From Lachnospiraceae bacterium UBA3282 (GTDB taxonomy: Bacteria; Bacillota; Clostridia; Lachnospirales; Lachnospiraceae), in assembly GCA_002361735.1 (NCBI GenBank), contig DETS01000064.1, positions 1 through 14,045 on the forward strand: a stretch of 14,045 nt of DNA. The letters run 5' to 3'. Shown here piece after piece: positions 4,907-13,097 of the stretch; the stretch's first letter is position 1, and each line of letters opens with the position of its first letter. Below the pieces are notes generated by a model. That model had not been told where the DNA came from, ran no database searches, and worked only from the letters and a program-made list of their open reading frames with translations. The position numbers and the translations under genes are program-made.

Positions 4907-7543
4907 TTATTCCGCTTCCCTGAGTCTCTCCACCACGGAGTGCTTCGCCACAAAATGATAGGAAGCCAGAGGAATCAAAAATCCGATCGCAAGGAATGCC
5001 GGCGTCACCGCAAAGATGGGTGTCACAGTCAAATGATAGCTGAAAAACCAAAACATTCCTTCCAGAATGCTGCTGGCAAGCGGTCCCATAACGATCGTTA
5101 AAACAAATGTGATCACAAGGGAACTGCCCGCAAAGACCATACCTTCCGTGATCAGCATTTGATTCAACTGTTTTCCCGTCATGCCCACGGACTGTAATAC
5201 CGCAAACTCCCGCTTTCTCGCCATAATGCCCGTGAGGATCGCATTTAGGAAGTTCAGGATACCGACCATGCCGACGATCAGCGCCGCCCCGCTGCCCACC
5301 ATCATGAACATATTGCGGAAATCGTTAAATTCCTCCTCCTCTTTTTTTCTGCTCTCATAATCATAGGGGGAATCCTCTCCGCCCGCAAAGTCCTGCATCC
5401 ACCGCTCCACGGTCTCTACCTGATCGTCCGCGCAGTCAAAGGCATAATACATCACCTCCGACGTACCCGAATCGCGGATAAAGGTTTCCGCACCCATCAC
5501 GAACTCATCTGCCCCATAATAACGGTAAGTTAATTTATTAGGCACGACCACCAGCGCCGCCACCTCGTAGACCTTATCCTCATACACTTTCGCTTTTGTT
5601 CCATATCGTTTATTACTAAGGTCCTCGTCTTCTGCGTAAATCTCACCGGTGTCCGGATTAAAATACTCATACTCCTCCACATAACGGATCGTTACCTGAT
5701 CTCCGAGCTTCGCCCAGTTATAGTCCTCATGAAGGTTACCATAGTCATCCTCTGCATAGACCGCCGCCACATAATTGCCGCCCTCTTTCAGCTTACCCAG
5801 ATCGCCCTCGATCACCTTGAGTTTATCCAGCACAAAGTCCTCCATCCCGTAGAGCTGCACACGCTCCAAATACAGATCGCCCACCTTTTCAAGCATCTCT
5901 ATATATCGGGCTACGTTTTCCGGACTGTCCCATTGCCCCTGCTGTTTTTGTATCGCCTCTTTTGTGGCAAGCTCTCCCGCTGCGAAATTTTTCTGATAAG
6001 TCCTGCCGCCCTTCACGCCGTCAAGCGCTTCGATCTGTGCGATGGCTTCCTCCGGCAAAACACCCACCTGAGCAAAGGAAGTCGGTTGAAAATATGGCGC
6101 TTCCGCGGCAATAAAATCCGCTGCCACCATCTTGGATAAATATTTGTCCATATCAAAACCGTTTGCCACCGTAAAAGTAAGGTTTAGCACCACTACCGCA
6201 AAAGACATGGAGATCACCGTGATCACGGTCTTGCTCTTATTTCTGCCAAGGTTCGCCATCGCCATGCGGAAGATGGACGCACCCTTGTCTCCCTTTCTGC
6301 TCTTTTTTCTCACGCTATTATTTTCGGTGTAGCGCACCGCCTCCACAGGGGATATCCTCGCCGCCATCTTGCGGGGTTTCCTACAGGAAAGCCAGACCGT
6401 CACCAGCGAAAACACTGCCGCTCCCAAAAAGATCACAGGGCTGACTGAATAGGTCAATACAATGCCGTCAAGCTGGGACACCACAACGTCCGTCATGATC
6501 ACACCCATTCCATAGCCGAGAACCAAACCAATGAGAATCCCCGGCACTGATAACAGAAACGCCTGCAAAGAAATAATCCGCTTGATCTGCCGCCCCGTTG
6601 TACCGATGGTCTTTAACAAACCGTAAAAACGCACGTCGTTGGATACCGATATCTGAAAAATATTATAAATAATCAGATAACCCGTAAAGATAATCAAAAG
6701 CACCACCGCAATCAGCGCAAGTACCGTGCCAATATCCAGAGCATTTTCAAACTGCGCTGAAGTATAGCCCCAGTTGACGCCGATCTGAATATAATTATCT
6801 CCCTGATCCCGGCCTTCCGTCTGATAACCGTGCCGCTCCAGAATCGCAGTCATATTATCCTTGATATGAGAAGCGTTTTTGAACATCACGTCCATAACCC
6901 ATGTGCCGGTCATACCGTCCTTGCCCTGCGTATCCAGTTTTTCAAAAATCTCCTGCGTCCGGCTTTCGGGGATCAGCACATGGTTTGCCGGAATCACATC
7001 GTCATATTCCCACCAGCCGCACAACGTAAAGGTTTCCGTCGTTTCCGTACCGTCCACCGTAAAAGTCATGGTGAACTCATTGCCGATCACAGGCTCCACC
7101 CCCAACAGGGAGAGGACTTTCGAGTCTGTTGCTGCCTCGTTCGTGCCTTCCTTGGGAAGCCGCCCCTCTTTCGGCTCCGCAAACATCCATTTCGCCACGT
7201 TTGCATCGCAGTAGCTGACCTCCACATGGCTCTTATGGAAAGGCTCATTCGTCGGCATACCGCAGAAAATCCGCTTCCCGTACTCCTGAATCAACGGGTC
7301 GTCCTTCAATTCCTCGAACTGTTCCTTCGTCAGATACTTAAAGGAAGCGTGACTGTATCCGCCCACCATACGGAAATTCGACTGCTCGAACCCGCTTTTC
7401 ATGGACATGCCCACCGTAAACAATACCGTAAATAAAACCGTAGTCAGCGCGATCGCCGCCACCGTAATGATATTTCTGATCTTCGCCGCCCTGAAACTCG
7501 CTATGCTGAGACGGCGGATACATTTTCTATTTGAAACATTCAT
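4907..7543 (-). CDS. ABC transporter permease, MacB/FtsX-like with two FtsX domains
   Basis: The 878-residue membrane protein is built as two similar halves. Half 1 has a transmembrane helix at about 24-48 (NIITVAAIALTTVLFTVLF), an outer MacB_PCD-like domain (about 50-270) and a three-helix FtsX domain (about 275-400) containing VRFYGLLKTIGTTGRQI. Half 2 has a helix at about 435-460, a larger outer domain (about 465-735) and a second FtsX domain (about 745-875) containing KREFAVLQSVGMTGKQL; both fit the FtsX coupling signature. Such permeases pair with LolD/MacB-type ATPases and usually move or sense peptides, lipopeptides or lipoproteins from the membrane rather than pumping across it. The ATPase is encoded directly upstream: its TGA overlaps this gene's ribosome site (GAGAGGAGAG, 7 bases before ATG), indicating translational coupling. 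Substrate unknown; antimicrobial-peptide resistance is plausible from the linked two-component system. Confidence 0.93.
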   Translation of the reverse strand: MNVSNRKCIRRLSIASFRAAKIRNIITVAAIALTTVLFTVLFTVGMSMKSGFEQSNFRMVGGYSHASFKYLTKEQFEELKDDPLIQEYGKRIFCGMPTNEPFHKSHVEVSYCDANVAKWMFAEPKEGRLPKEGTNEAATDSKVLSLLGVEPVIGNEFTMTFTVDGTETTETFTLCGWWEYDDVIPANHVLIPESRTQEIFEKLDTQGKDGMTGTWVMDVMFKNASHIKDNMTAILERHGYQTEGRDQGDNYIQIGVNWGYTSAQFENALDIGTVLALIAVVLLIIFTGYLIIYNIFQISVSNDVRFYGLLKTIGTTGRQIKRIISLQAFLLSVPGILIGLVLGYGMGVIMTDVVVSQLDGIVLTYSVSPVIFLGAAVFSLVTVWLSCRKPRKMAARISPVEAVRYTENNSVRKKSRKGDKGASIFRMAMANLGRNKSKTVITVISMSFAVVVLNLTFTVANGFDMDKYLSKMVAADFIAAEAPYFQPTSFAQVGVLPEEAIAQIEALDGVKGGRTYQKNFAAGELATKEAIQKQQGQWDSPENVARYIEMLEKVGDLYLERVQLYGMEDFVLDKLKVIEGDLGKLKEGGNYVAAVYAEDDYGNLHEDYNWAKLGDQVTIRYVEEYEYFNPDTGEIYAEDEDLSNKRYGTKAKVYEDKVYEVAALVVVPNKLTYRYYGADEFVMGAETFIRDSGTSEVMYYAFDCADDQVETVERWMQDFAGGEDSPYDYESRKKEEEEFNDFRNMFMMVGSGAALIVGMVGILNFLNAILTGIMARKREFAVLQSVGMTGKQLNQMLITEGMVFAGSSLVITFVLTIVMGPLASSILEGMFWFFSYHLTVTPIFAVTPAFLAIGFLIPLASYHFVAKHSVVERLREAE

Positions 7544-7558
7544 ATTTATGCTCTCCTC

Positions 7559-8224
7559 TCAACTTTTCACGTTTCCGTCCTCTATTCGTACAATCCGATC
7601 CGCCAGCTGCGCGATCGCCTCGTTATGCGTAATCATCACAATGGTCTGCGAGAATTTCTGTCCCGTCACCTTTAAGAGACTTAAGACATCCTGACTGGTC
7701 TTGGAATCCAGGTTTCCCGTGGGCTCATCCGCCAGAATAATCGCAGGCTTCGACGCCAGCGCACGGGCGATCGCCACCCTCTGCTGCTGCCCGCCGGAAA
7801 GGTTGTTGGAGAGATTATTTAACTTTGACGACAGCCCCAGCGTATCAATGATATCTTCAATGTAGGCCTTATCCGGGGTTCCCCCGTCAAGCTGCACCGG
7901 AAGAAGGATATTTTCATAGACATTCAGCACCGGCACCAGATTATAATTCTGGAAGATAAAGCCGATTTTGCGCCGTCTGAATATCGTCAATTCCTCGTCC
8001 TTTAAGGTGAAAATTTCTTTGCCATCCACCGTAACGCTGCCCGACGTGGGTCTGTCAAGCCCGCCCAGCATATGCAGCAGCGTACTCTTGCCGCTGCCCG
8101 ATGTCCCCACAACGGCGACAAACTCGCCTTTTTCCACCGTCAGATTCACGCCGTCTAAGGCGTGTACCTCGCTCTCGCCCGAGCCGTATACTTTCTTTAG
8201 ATCCTTTGTCTGCAAAATAGTCAT
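7559..8224 (-). CDS. ABC transporter ATP-binding protein, LolD/MacB type
   Basis: A 221-residue stand-alone ATPase with all motifs: Walker A GTSGSGKST (40-48), Q-loop Gln92, signature LSGGQ (142-146), Walker B ILADE (163-167), D-loop after GNLDS, and switch His200 (MITHN). The signature is followed by QQRVAIARAL, as in the LolD/MacB/FtsE class that works with FtsX-fold permeases; the partner is the next gene. The ribosome site AAGGAGG lies 8 bases before ATG. The 150-base gap upstream, after the histidine-kinase gene, contains repeats suggestive of an operator, so the ABC pair may have its own regulated promoter as well as read-through from the kinase gene. Confidence 0.97.
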   Translation of the reverse strand: MTILQTKDLKKVYGSGESEVHALDGVNLTVEKGEFVAVVGTSGSGKSTLLHMLGGLDRPTSGSVTVDGKEIFTLKDEELTIFRRRKIGFIFQNYNLVPVLNVYENILLPVQLDGGTPDKAYIEDIIDTLGLSSKLNNLSNNLSGGQQQRVAIARALASKPAIILADEPTGNLDSKTSQDVLSLLKVTGQKFSQTIVMITHNEAIAQLADRIVRIEDGNVKS

Positions 8225-8253
8225 CGTCTTTTCCTCCTTACAAAAAACATAAC

Positions 8254-8295
8254 CTGTATTATGGAGATTTCCTTACATCGTCCTCCACAATACAG
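8254..8295 (-). repeat. 13-base inverted repeat in the leader/promoter region of the ABC genes
   Basis: Arms CTGTATTATGGAG (8254-8266) and CTCCACAATACAG (8283-8295) are complementary over 13 positions with a single mismatch, which on the minus-strand RNA is a G-U pair. A 16-base spacer lies between. On the minus strand a T6 run (8242-8247) starts six bases after the second arm, so an attenuator is conceivable, but the gap is longer than in a normal terminator. The second arm contains CATAAT, a possible -10 box. Confidence 0.6.
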
Positions 8296-8307
8296 ATTAT
8301 CTCATGG

Positions 8308-8327
8308 CATTCTTTCCACATTCTTTC
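8308..8327 (-). promoter_or_regulatory. Tandem 9-base direct repeats with 11-base period, candidate response-regulator site
   Basis: On the minus strand GAAAGAATG occurs twice (8319-8327 and 8308-8316), starts 11 bases apart. OmpR-family regulators commonly bind tandem direct repeats with about one helical turn of spacing. The site is in the gap before the ABC ATPase gene and upstream of a candidate -10 (CATAAT) that lacks a good -35, as expected for an activated promoter. Function is inferred. Confidence 0.45.
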
Positions 8328-8374
8328 TCAGAGCAAATCAATTCTATCAGTTTTGTAAGAATTGAACCGCCGCC

Positions 8375-9298
8375 TCAGTCTTTGGGAAGAAACATCGAAA
8401 ACACCGCGCCCTCACCCGGCTTAGAGGCAAGCTGGATATAACCCGACTCCTGCCTTAAAATCTCCCTCGTCAGATAAAGTCCGATGCCCACGCCCGGCTC
8501 ATGGGCAACCGCCATCGAACGGTAAAACCGCTCATAGATTTTGGCATGTTCTTCCTCCGCAACACCGATTCCCGTATCCGCCACCTCGATGCAGACGAAA
8601 AGTTCATAAGGCTTTACGCGTACGGTAATGCCGCCCGTCTGTGTATACTTGATGGCATTGTCAACCAGATTATCCAACGCCTCCAGCGTCCATTTCGGAT
8701 CAAAACGAGCCGTGACCTCCCGCACCTCCTCCGAAAGGACGCGCAGATAAATCCCTTTCTCCTCGGCACGGACCGCATACTGCTCCCGCACTTCTTCCAA
8801 GAGAGGCGCGACTTCACTTTTACAAGGCCGCAGCGCAAGGATTCCCGTTTCCAGACGGGAAAGTTTTACCAGCGATTGAATGAAAAAATCCAGCTTTCTT
8901 ACCTGGTTTTCCAGCAACGCCGCCGTTTCCCCAATTTCCCTGCCTTCTTCCTCCTTCAACAGTTCCGTGTAAAGTAAAAGGTTGGCAATCGGCGTTTTCG
9001 TCTGATGCGAAATATCCGCGATCAGCGATTTTGTTTTTTCCTGCTCTGCCGCCACTTTCGCCATCTGTGTCTCTGTTACGCTCAAATATTCCGCCAGCCT
9101 GTTTTCCACTGCCGCGCACATGGATTCGTCAAAATTATTCGCCTGAAAATTCCCGTCGATGGCAGCCTGGATCATATCATTCATGCGGCGCAGGCTGCGG
9201 CGGCGGAAGACGAAGTCAAGCAGGGTAATGATAATGGCTGCGAGCAGACAGAGTATGCCCGATAAAAAAAGAATAACCGATAATCTATCCGGTGTCAT
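8375..9298 (-). CDS. Sensor histidine kinase with one short membrane anchor
   Basis: The 307-residue kinase starts with one transmembrane helix (about 8-31) and has practically no outer domain. This resembles kinases that take their signal from a partner membrane protein rather than a ligand of their own. The dimerisation/phosphoacceptor helix has H98 in SLIADISHQTKTPIANL. The ATPase part has the N-box LVDNAIKYT (N214), G1 ADTGIG, F-region and G2 GVGIGLYL. Its likely partner is the OmpR-type regulator upstream (10425-11096), although the two genes are separated by a broken nuclease gene. The ribosome site GAGAGGA sits 5 bases before ATG. The ABC genes follow after 150 bases, and a kinase without a sensor domain next to an FtsX-type transporter suggests transporter-mediated sensing (inference). 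Confidence 0.94.
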   Translation of the reverse strand: MTPDRLSVILFLSGILCLLAAIIITLLDFVFRRRSLRRMNDMIQAAIDGNFQANNFDESMCAAVENRLAEYLSVTETQMAKVAAEQEKTKSLIADISHQTKTPIANLLLYTELLKEEEGREIGETAALLENQVRKLDFFIQSLVKLSRLETGILALRPCKSEVAPLLEEVREQYAVRAEEKGIYLRVLSEEVREVTARFDPKWTLEALDNLVDNAIKYTQTGGITVRVKPYELFVCIEVADTGIGVAEEEHAKIYERFYRSMAVAHEPGVGIGLYLTREILRQESGYIQLASKPGEGAVFSMFLPKD

Positions 9299-9327
9299 GT
9301 CATCCTCTCATACTTTTCTTTTGCCGT

Positions 9328-10410
9328 TTATTGTATCTTTTCCTGTTGCTGTAAATAAAACAATGCCTTTTGTGTTTCAATTTCATTGCGCAATTCTTCT
9401 GTCGGCAGATACAATTTATACTTTGACGCAAACAACTGCTCATTCCCATGTAATATAGAATATCTTGCTATATCCTCATCTGTTTCTGTACAAAGCACAA
9501 TCCCCAATGTCGGATTATCATCTGTACTCTTTTTTAATTCATCATACATTCGGATATACATATCCATCTGCCCAACATCCTGATGCGTAATTTTATTTGT
9601 TTTTAAATCAATAAGTACAAAGCATTTTAATATATAATTATAAAATACCAAATCAATGAAATAGTCTTCTTTCTCTGTCTTGATATGTTGTTGACGAGCA
9701 ACGAACGCATAGCCCTTTCCAAGTTCCATCAAGAATTTCTGAATATTGGAAATAATGCTTGCCTCTAACTCAGTTTGCGTTAAATCTATGTTGGAAGACA
9801 ATCCCAGAAATTCCGCTATAACAGGATTTTTAATAAATTCCAGCTTATCATTTTGATATGCTGACGTTTTATCATTCATCTCCTTTTCTACCAATTCCTT
9901 ATTTTGCGATTGCAAAATCCGATGATAATACTGCGTATTGATATTGCGCTGCAAGGTGCGGACACTCCATGTCTGTTCATAGGCTTCCTTTTCATACCAG
10001 TTACGTGCAGCAGAATCCAACACCTGCACCAAAACTCGATAATGTGACCAACTTAACCTGATATGTGATTGTCGACACACTGTGTCGACTATTTCCGGAA
10101 AAGCCTTATAAAAACGCAAATAATGATAAAGGTTACTGCGATCATAACCTTTTCCATATTTCAAAGTCAATTCTTTTGACAGCATTTTAATAATATTTGT
10201 ACCATACTCTGCTCGATCCGAACCATCCAACCCTTCTTCCGCAATCCGATACCCAATCAGCCAATTTCTCTGCACCAAAATAGTATCTACCGCATGATAA
10301 GCCTGCCGCTAAGATGTTTCAATAATATTTTGCACATCATTCAAAATATTTTCTGATTTCTGATAAATACTCATAATATCATTGTTTTCATTTTTCATCA
10401 GCTCATTCAT
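9328..10410 (-). pseudogene. YhcG/DUF1016-family PD-(D/E)XK nuclease gene with an in-frame amber codon
   Basis: Reading from the ATG at 10410 (or the in-frame ATG at 10416), 33 codons are followed by TAG at 10309-10311. The frame then continues without further stops to 9328, giving 360 codons including the TAG. The part after the stop keeps the DUF1016 N-terminal domain (RQAYHAVDTILVQRNWLIGY, later SHIRLSWSHYRVL) and the C-terminal nuclease core (D209 of YFIDL, D224-L-K226 of VLIDLK, numbered from a GTG at 10278). A restart at that GTG would yield 316 residues, but it has no ribosome site and would lose conserved N-terminal sequence. The gene is far AT-richer than its neighbours (9601-9660: 9 G/C of 60; 8461-8520: 37 of 60). 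It lies between a regulator and kinase gene that are normally adjacent, suggesting acquisition. Family members are predicted nucleases, often near mobile or defence genes. Readthrough or a sequencing error remain possible. Confidence 0.8.
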
Positions 10411-10424
10411 AATCATTTTCCCCG

Positions 10425-11096
10425 TTACTCCCACCGATACCCTATCCCATACACCGTCTTGATCCGCTCCTGCGCACCGAGCTTGTCCCGCAGCCGCTTC
10501 ACCGCCACAGACAACGTATTTTCATCCACGAAAGCCGCATCCACTGACCATGCAAAATCAAGAAGCTGATCCCTCGTCAAAGTTGCATGTTTATTTTCTA
10601 TCAACATCCGCAAGATCCGCTGCTCTGTCTTGGAAAGCTCCACCTGTTCCTCTCCGTGGAAAAAGAGCATTTTCGCAAAGTGAAAGCGGTAGGGACCGTC
10701 TGTGATCCAGCCGTCGTCCGTCTGCGCCACCCGCCGAAGCTGCGTCTCCACTCTTGCCCGCAGAACCGCCAGACTGAACGGTTTCGTGATATAATCATCC
10801 GCACCAAGTTCCAGCCCCGCCACAATGTCCGTCTCCATATCGTTTGCCGTCAACATTATGACACTTATGTCATATTTCTCCTTTATTTTCTGCAGAAAGT
10901 CGAAGCCGTTTCCGTCGGGGAGATTGACATCTAAAATCACAAGATCATACGTCCCGTCAAGCAGCGCCTCCGCCTCCCGCAGGCTGTGGCAGCTATCCGT
11001 CAAGATGCTGTCATTTTGCAGGGCGCGGCAAAGACCGCCGGCAAGAGGGCTATCATCCTCTATAATTAAAATTCGCTGTTTTTCTAAGCCTGCCAT
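10425..11096 (-). CDS. OmpR/PhoB-family response regulator
   Basis: The 223 residues form a receiver domain (about 7-120) with acidic pair D14/D15, phosphoacceptor D56 (LVILDVNLPDG), T83 and K105 (TKPFS), and a winged-helix DNA-binding domain (about 130-223) with LSKTEQRILRMLIENK, LLDFAW and the typical end VAVKRLRDKLGAQERIKTVYGIGYRW. It is expected to be phosphorylated by the kinase encoded at 8375-9298 and to act on the transporter genes further down. The ATG is preceded by GGGAGG with a short 4-base spacer; no other start is available. The upstream ABC exporter gene ends 70 bases before, with no clear terminator in between, so co-transcription with it is possible. The receiver's start (MAGLEKQRILIIEDD) is normal. 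Confidence 0.96.
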   Translation of the reverse strand: MAGLEKQRILIIEDDSPLAGGLCRALQNDSILTDSCHSLREAEALLDGTYDLVILDVNLPDGNGFDFLQKIKEKYDISVIMLTANDMETDIVAGLELGADDYITKPFSLAVLRARVETQLRRVAQTDDGWITDGPYRFHFAKMLFFHGEEQVELSKTEQRILRMLIENKHATLTRDQLLDFAWSVDAAFVDENTLSVAVKRLRDKLGAQERIKTVYGIGYRWE

Positions 11097-11166
11097 TTAT
11101 CCTCCCGTCTTAACGAATACAAAAGCGTCCGGCTTCTTTATCTATTTTTCTCCATCCTCGCTTTCG

Positions 11167-12939
11167 TTACTTCAGTTCATTCGCCGTCACATAAAAGTGA
11201 TGATAAATCCCGCCCTGCGCGAGCAAGCTCTCATGAGTTCCTTCTTCCACGATGCCCTCCTCCGTCAGCACTAAGATACGATCGGAATTACGGATACTGG
11301 AAAGCCTGTGGGCAATCGTGATCGTCGTCCTTCCTTTTGCCAGCGCCTCCAATGATTTCGCCACCTGAAACTCGCTTTCATTATCCAGGGCGGAAGTCGC
11401 CTCGTCCATGATCAGAATGGGCGGATTTTTCAAAAACACCCTCGCAATGCTGATGCGCTGTTTCTGCCCGCCGGAAAGCTTCACGCCGCGCTCGCCCACA
11501 TAGGTATCATACCCATCCTTTAAGGCTGTGATAAATTCATGCGCACCCGCCTGCTTTGCCGCCTCGATGACTTCCTCCCGCGTGGCATTTTCTCTGCCGT
11601 AAGCAATATTCTCATAGACCGTGCCCGAGAAAAGATAAACATCCTGCTGCACCATACCGATATTCTGCCGCAGGCTCTTGAGCGTATACCCGTGAATATT
11701 TTTTCCGTCCAACAGAATTTCACCCTGATCAATATCATAAAACCGCGGAATCAGATTGCAAAGCGTGGTCTTTCCGCCTCCTGACGGTCCCACAATGGCA
11801 ATTTTCTCACCCTGATGAATCTCCAGATTCAAACCGCGGAACACCACGTTGTGATCGTCGGGATATTCAAAGCTGACGTCGTGAAAGGAAATATTCCCTT
11901 GCGGATCAACACATTCCACCGCACCCGGCTCGTCAAAAATCTCGATATCGCTGTCCATAATCTGCACGAAACGCTCGATTCCCGTCATGCCCCGCTGGAA
12001 CTGCTCCGCAAATTCAATGATGCGGCGGATGGTGGCGATTAGCGTAGTCACATACATCACATACGCCACCAGATCACCGGGCGCAATCTTTCCTTTCATC
12101 ATAAAAAGACCGCCCGCTACCAGCAGCACCAGATACATCAAGCCATCAAAGGCTCTGGTGGTTGTGTGAAACGCCGCCATAAACTTATAAGTCTCTTTTT
12201 TGATGCGGTAAAAGCTCTGGTTATCCTGCTCGAATTTTTCCTTTTCTTTTTCCTCGTTGGTGAACGCCTTCACCACCTTCTGCCCAAGAAGGCTGTCCTC
12301 AATGCGGGCATTCAGTTCGCCAATCTGCACGCGCTGTTTCCGAAATGCTTCCCGCAACCGCAGATTGATGACTGTGCAGACAGCCGCCATGATGGGCACG
12401 ATGATAAAAATGATAAGCGTCAGCCCCAGACTGATCTGCGCTAAAATGATAAAGGAAATCACCGCCTTGATACCCGCGATAAAAAATTCCTCCGGGCAGT
12501 GGTGGGAAAATTCCGTCACGTCAAACAGATCGTTGGTGATACGCCCCATGATCTGCCCAACCTTCGTATTATTATAATATGTATTCGACAGCTTCTGTAA
12601 GTGCGCGTAAGCATCCCGCCGCATATCCGTCTCGATCTGCGTCCCCATCACATGACCCGTGTACGCCATATAAAAATTTGCCACCGTATCGACGATCCGC
12701 AGACAAAGATAAAGGACGCCCAACCGCAAAATGACCGATATAGTCAATGATGCCAGATCGTTCATTCCCGTATTAGTGAGGTAGCGGATGATCATCGGCA
12801 GCACCAGTTCGCAGACCGTCGTCAATCCCGCGCAGAGCAGGTCGATCACTACGATCATCCAATACTTCTTATAATACGGGAAAAACCGTTTCAATAATTC
12901 CCCTGATTTATAGCTTCTTGTGTTTTCCTGTGTACTCAT
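11167..12939 (-). CDS. ABC exporter half-transporter (fused membrane and ATPase domains, MsbA/MdlB type)
   Basis: A 590-residue fusion. The six-helix type I exporter membrane domain occupies about 25-310 (helices near 28-50, 67-90, 155-175, 175-195, 262-282, 287-307). The nucleotide-binding domain (about 350-585) has Walker A GPSGGGKTT (384-392), Q-loop at 431-432, signature LSGGQ (488-492), Walker B ILIMDE (508-513) and switch His544. All catalytic residues are present, so it could work as a homodimer; no partner half is adjacent. Family members export lipids, peptides or drugs; the substrate is not evident. The ribosome site AAGGAG is 6 bases before ATG. Its perfect-consensus promoter (13013-13041) predicts strong constitutive expression. 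The response regulator gene follows 70 bases downstream on the same strand. Confidence 0.96.
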   Translation of the reverse strand: MSTQENTRSYKSGELLKRFFPYYKKYWMIVVIDLLCAGLTTVCELVLPMIIRYLTNTGMNDLASLTISVILRLGVLYLCLRIVDTVANFYMAYTGHVMGTQIETDMRRDAYAHLQKLSNTYYNNTKVGQIMGRITNDLFDVTEFSHHCPEEFFIAGIKAVISFIILAQISLGLTLIIFIIVPIMAAVCTVINLRLREAFRKQRVQIGELNARIEDSLLGQKVVKAFTNEEKEKEKFEQDNQSFYRIKKETYKFMAAFHTTTRAFDGLMYLVLLVAGGLFMMKGKIAPGDLVAYVMYVTTLIATIRRIIEFAEQFQRGMTGIERFVQIMDSDIEIFDEPGAVECVDPQGNISFHDVSFEYPDDHNVVFRGLNLEIHQGEKIAIVGPSGGGKTTLCNLIPRFYDIDQGEILLDGKNIHGYTLKSLRQNIGMVQQDVYLFSGTVYENIAYGRENATREEVIEAAKQAGAHEFITALKDGYDTYVGERGVKLSGGQKQRISIARVFLKNPPILIMDEATSALDNESEFQVAKSLEALAKGRTTITIAHRLSSIRNSDRILVLTEEGIVEEGTHESLLAQGGIYHHFYVTANELK

Positions 12940-13012
12940 GAGCGGCTCCTTATCTATAACGAATCAAACGATCAAATTACCTCAAATTTCAGTTACCGTC
13001 AAGATACCTTCC

Positions 13013-13041
13013 ATTATATACTGCACGCAAAATCGTGTCAA
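13013..13041 (-). promoter_or_regulatory. Perfect-consensus sigma-A promoter of the ABC exporter gene
   Basis: On the minus strand TTGACA (13036-13041) and TATAAT (13013-13018) are exactly 17 bases apart. Transcription should start near 13006, leaving a leader of about 67 bases. The -35 box shares its first two bases with the end of the upstream terminator's T-rich tail. Confidence 0.88.
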
Positions 13042-13069
13042 AACAAAAGGGCTGTCAGCCAGACAGCCC
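13040..13069 (-). terminator. Rho-independent terminator of the SH3b-protein gene
   Basis: On the minus strand GGGCTGTC (13062-13069) pairs with GACAGCCC (13049-13056) over 8 bases with a 5-base loop. TTTTGTTTT (13040-13048) follows. It begins 28 bases after the stop codon of the SH3b gene. Confidence 0.92.
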
Positions 13070-13097
13070 CTTGCTCCTTGCGCTTTTTAATCAGGGC

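Noticed and set aside
6830..7435. Long plus-strand frame (201 codons) opposite the ABC permease gene
   Set aside because: It is antisense to a clearly coding frame, has no recognisable domain, and reads as low-complexity His/Arg/Leu-rich sequence typical of shadow frames.
10411..10440. Possible target duplication flanking the DUF1016 gene: weak likeness between the sequence after the regulator stop and that after the nuclease stop
   Set aside because: The likeness (TAA, CGG, AAAA, TATGA with gaps) is too imperfect to call a duplication.
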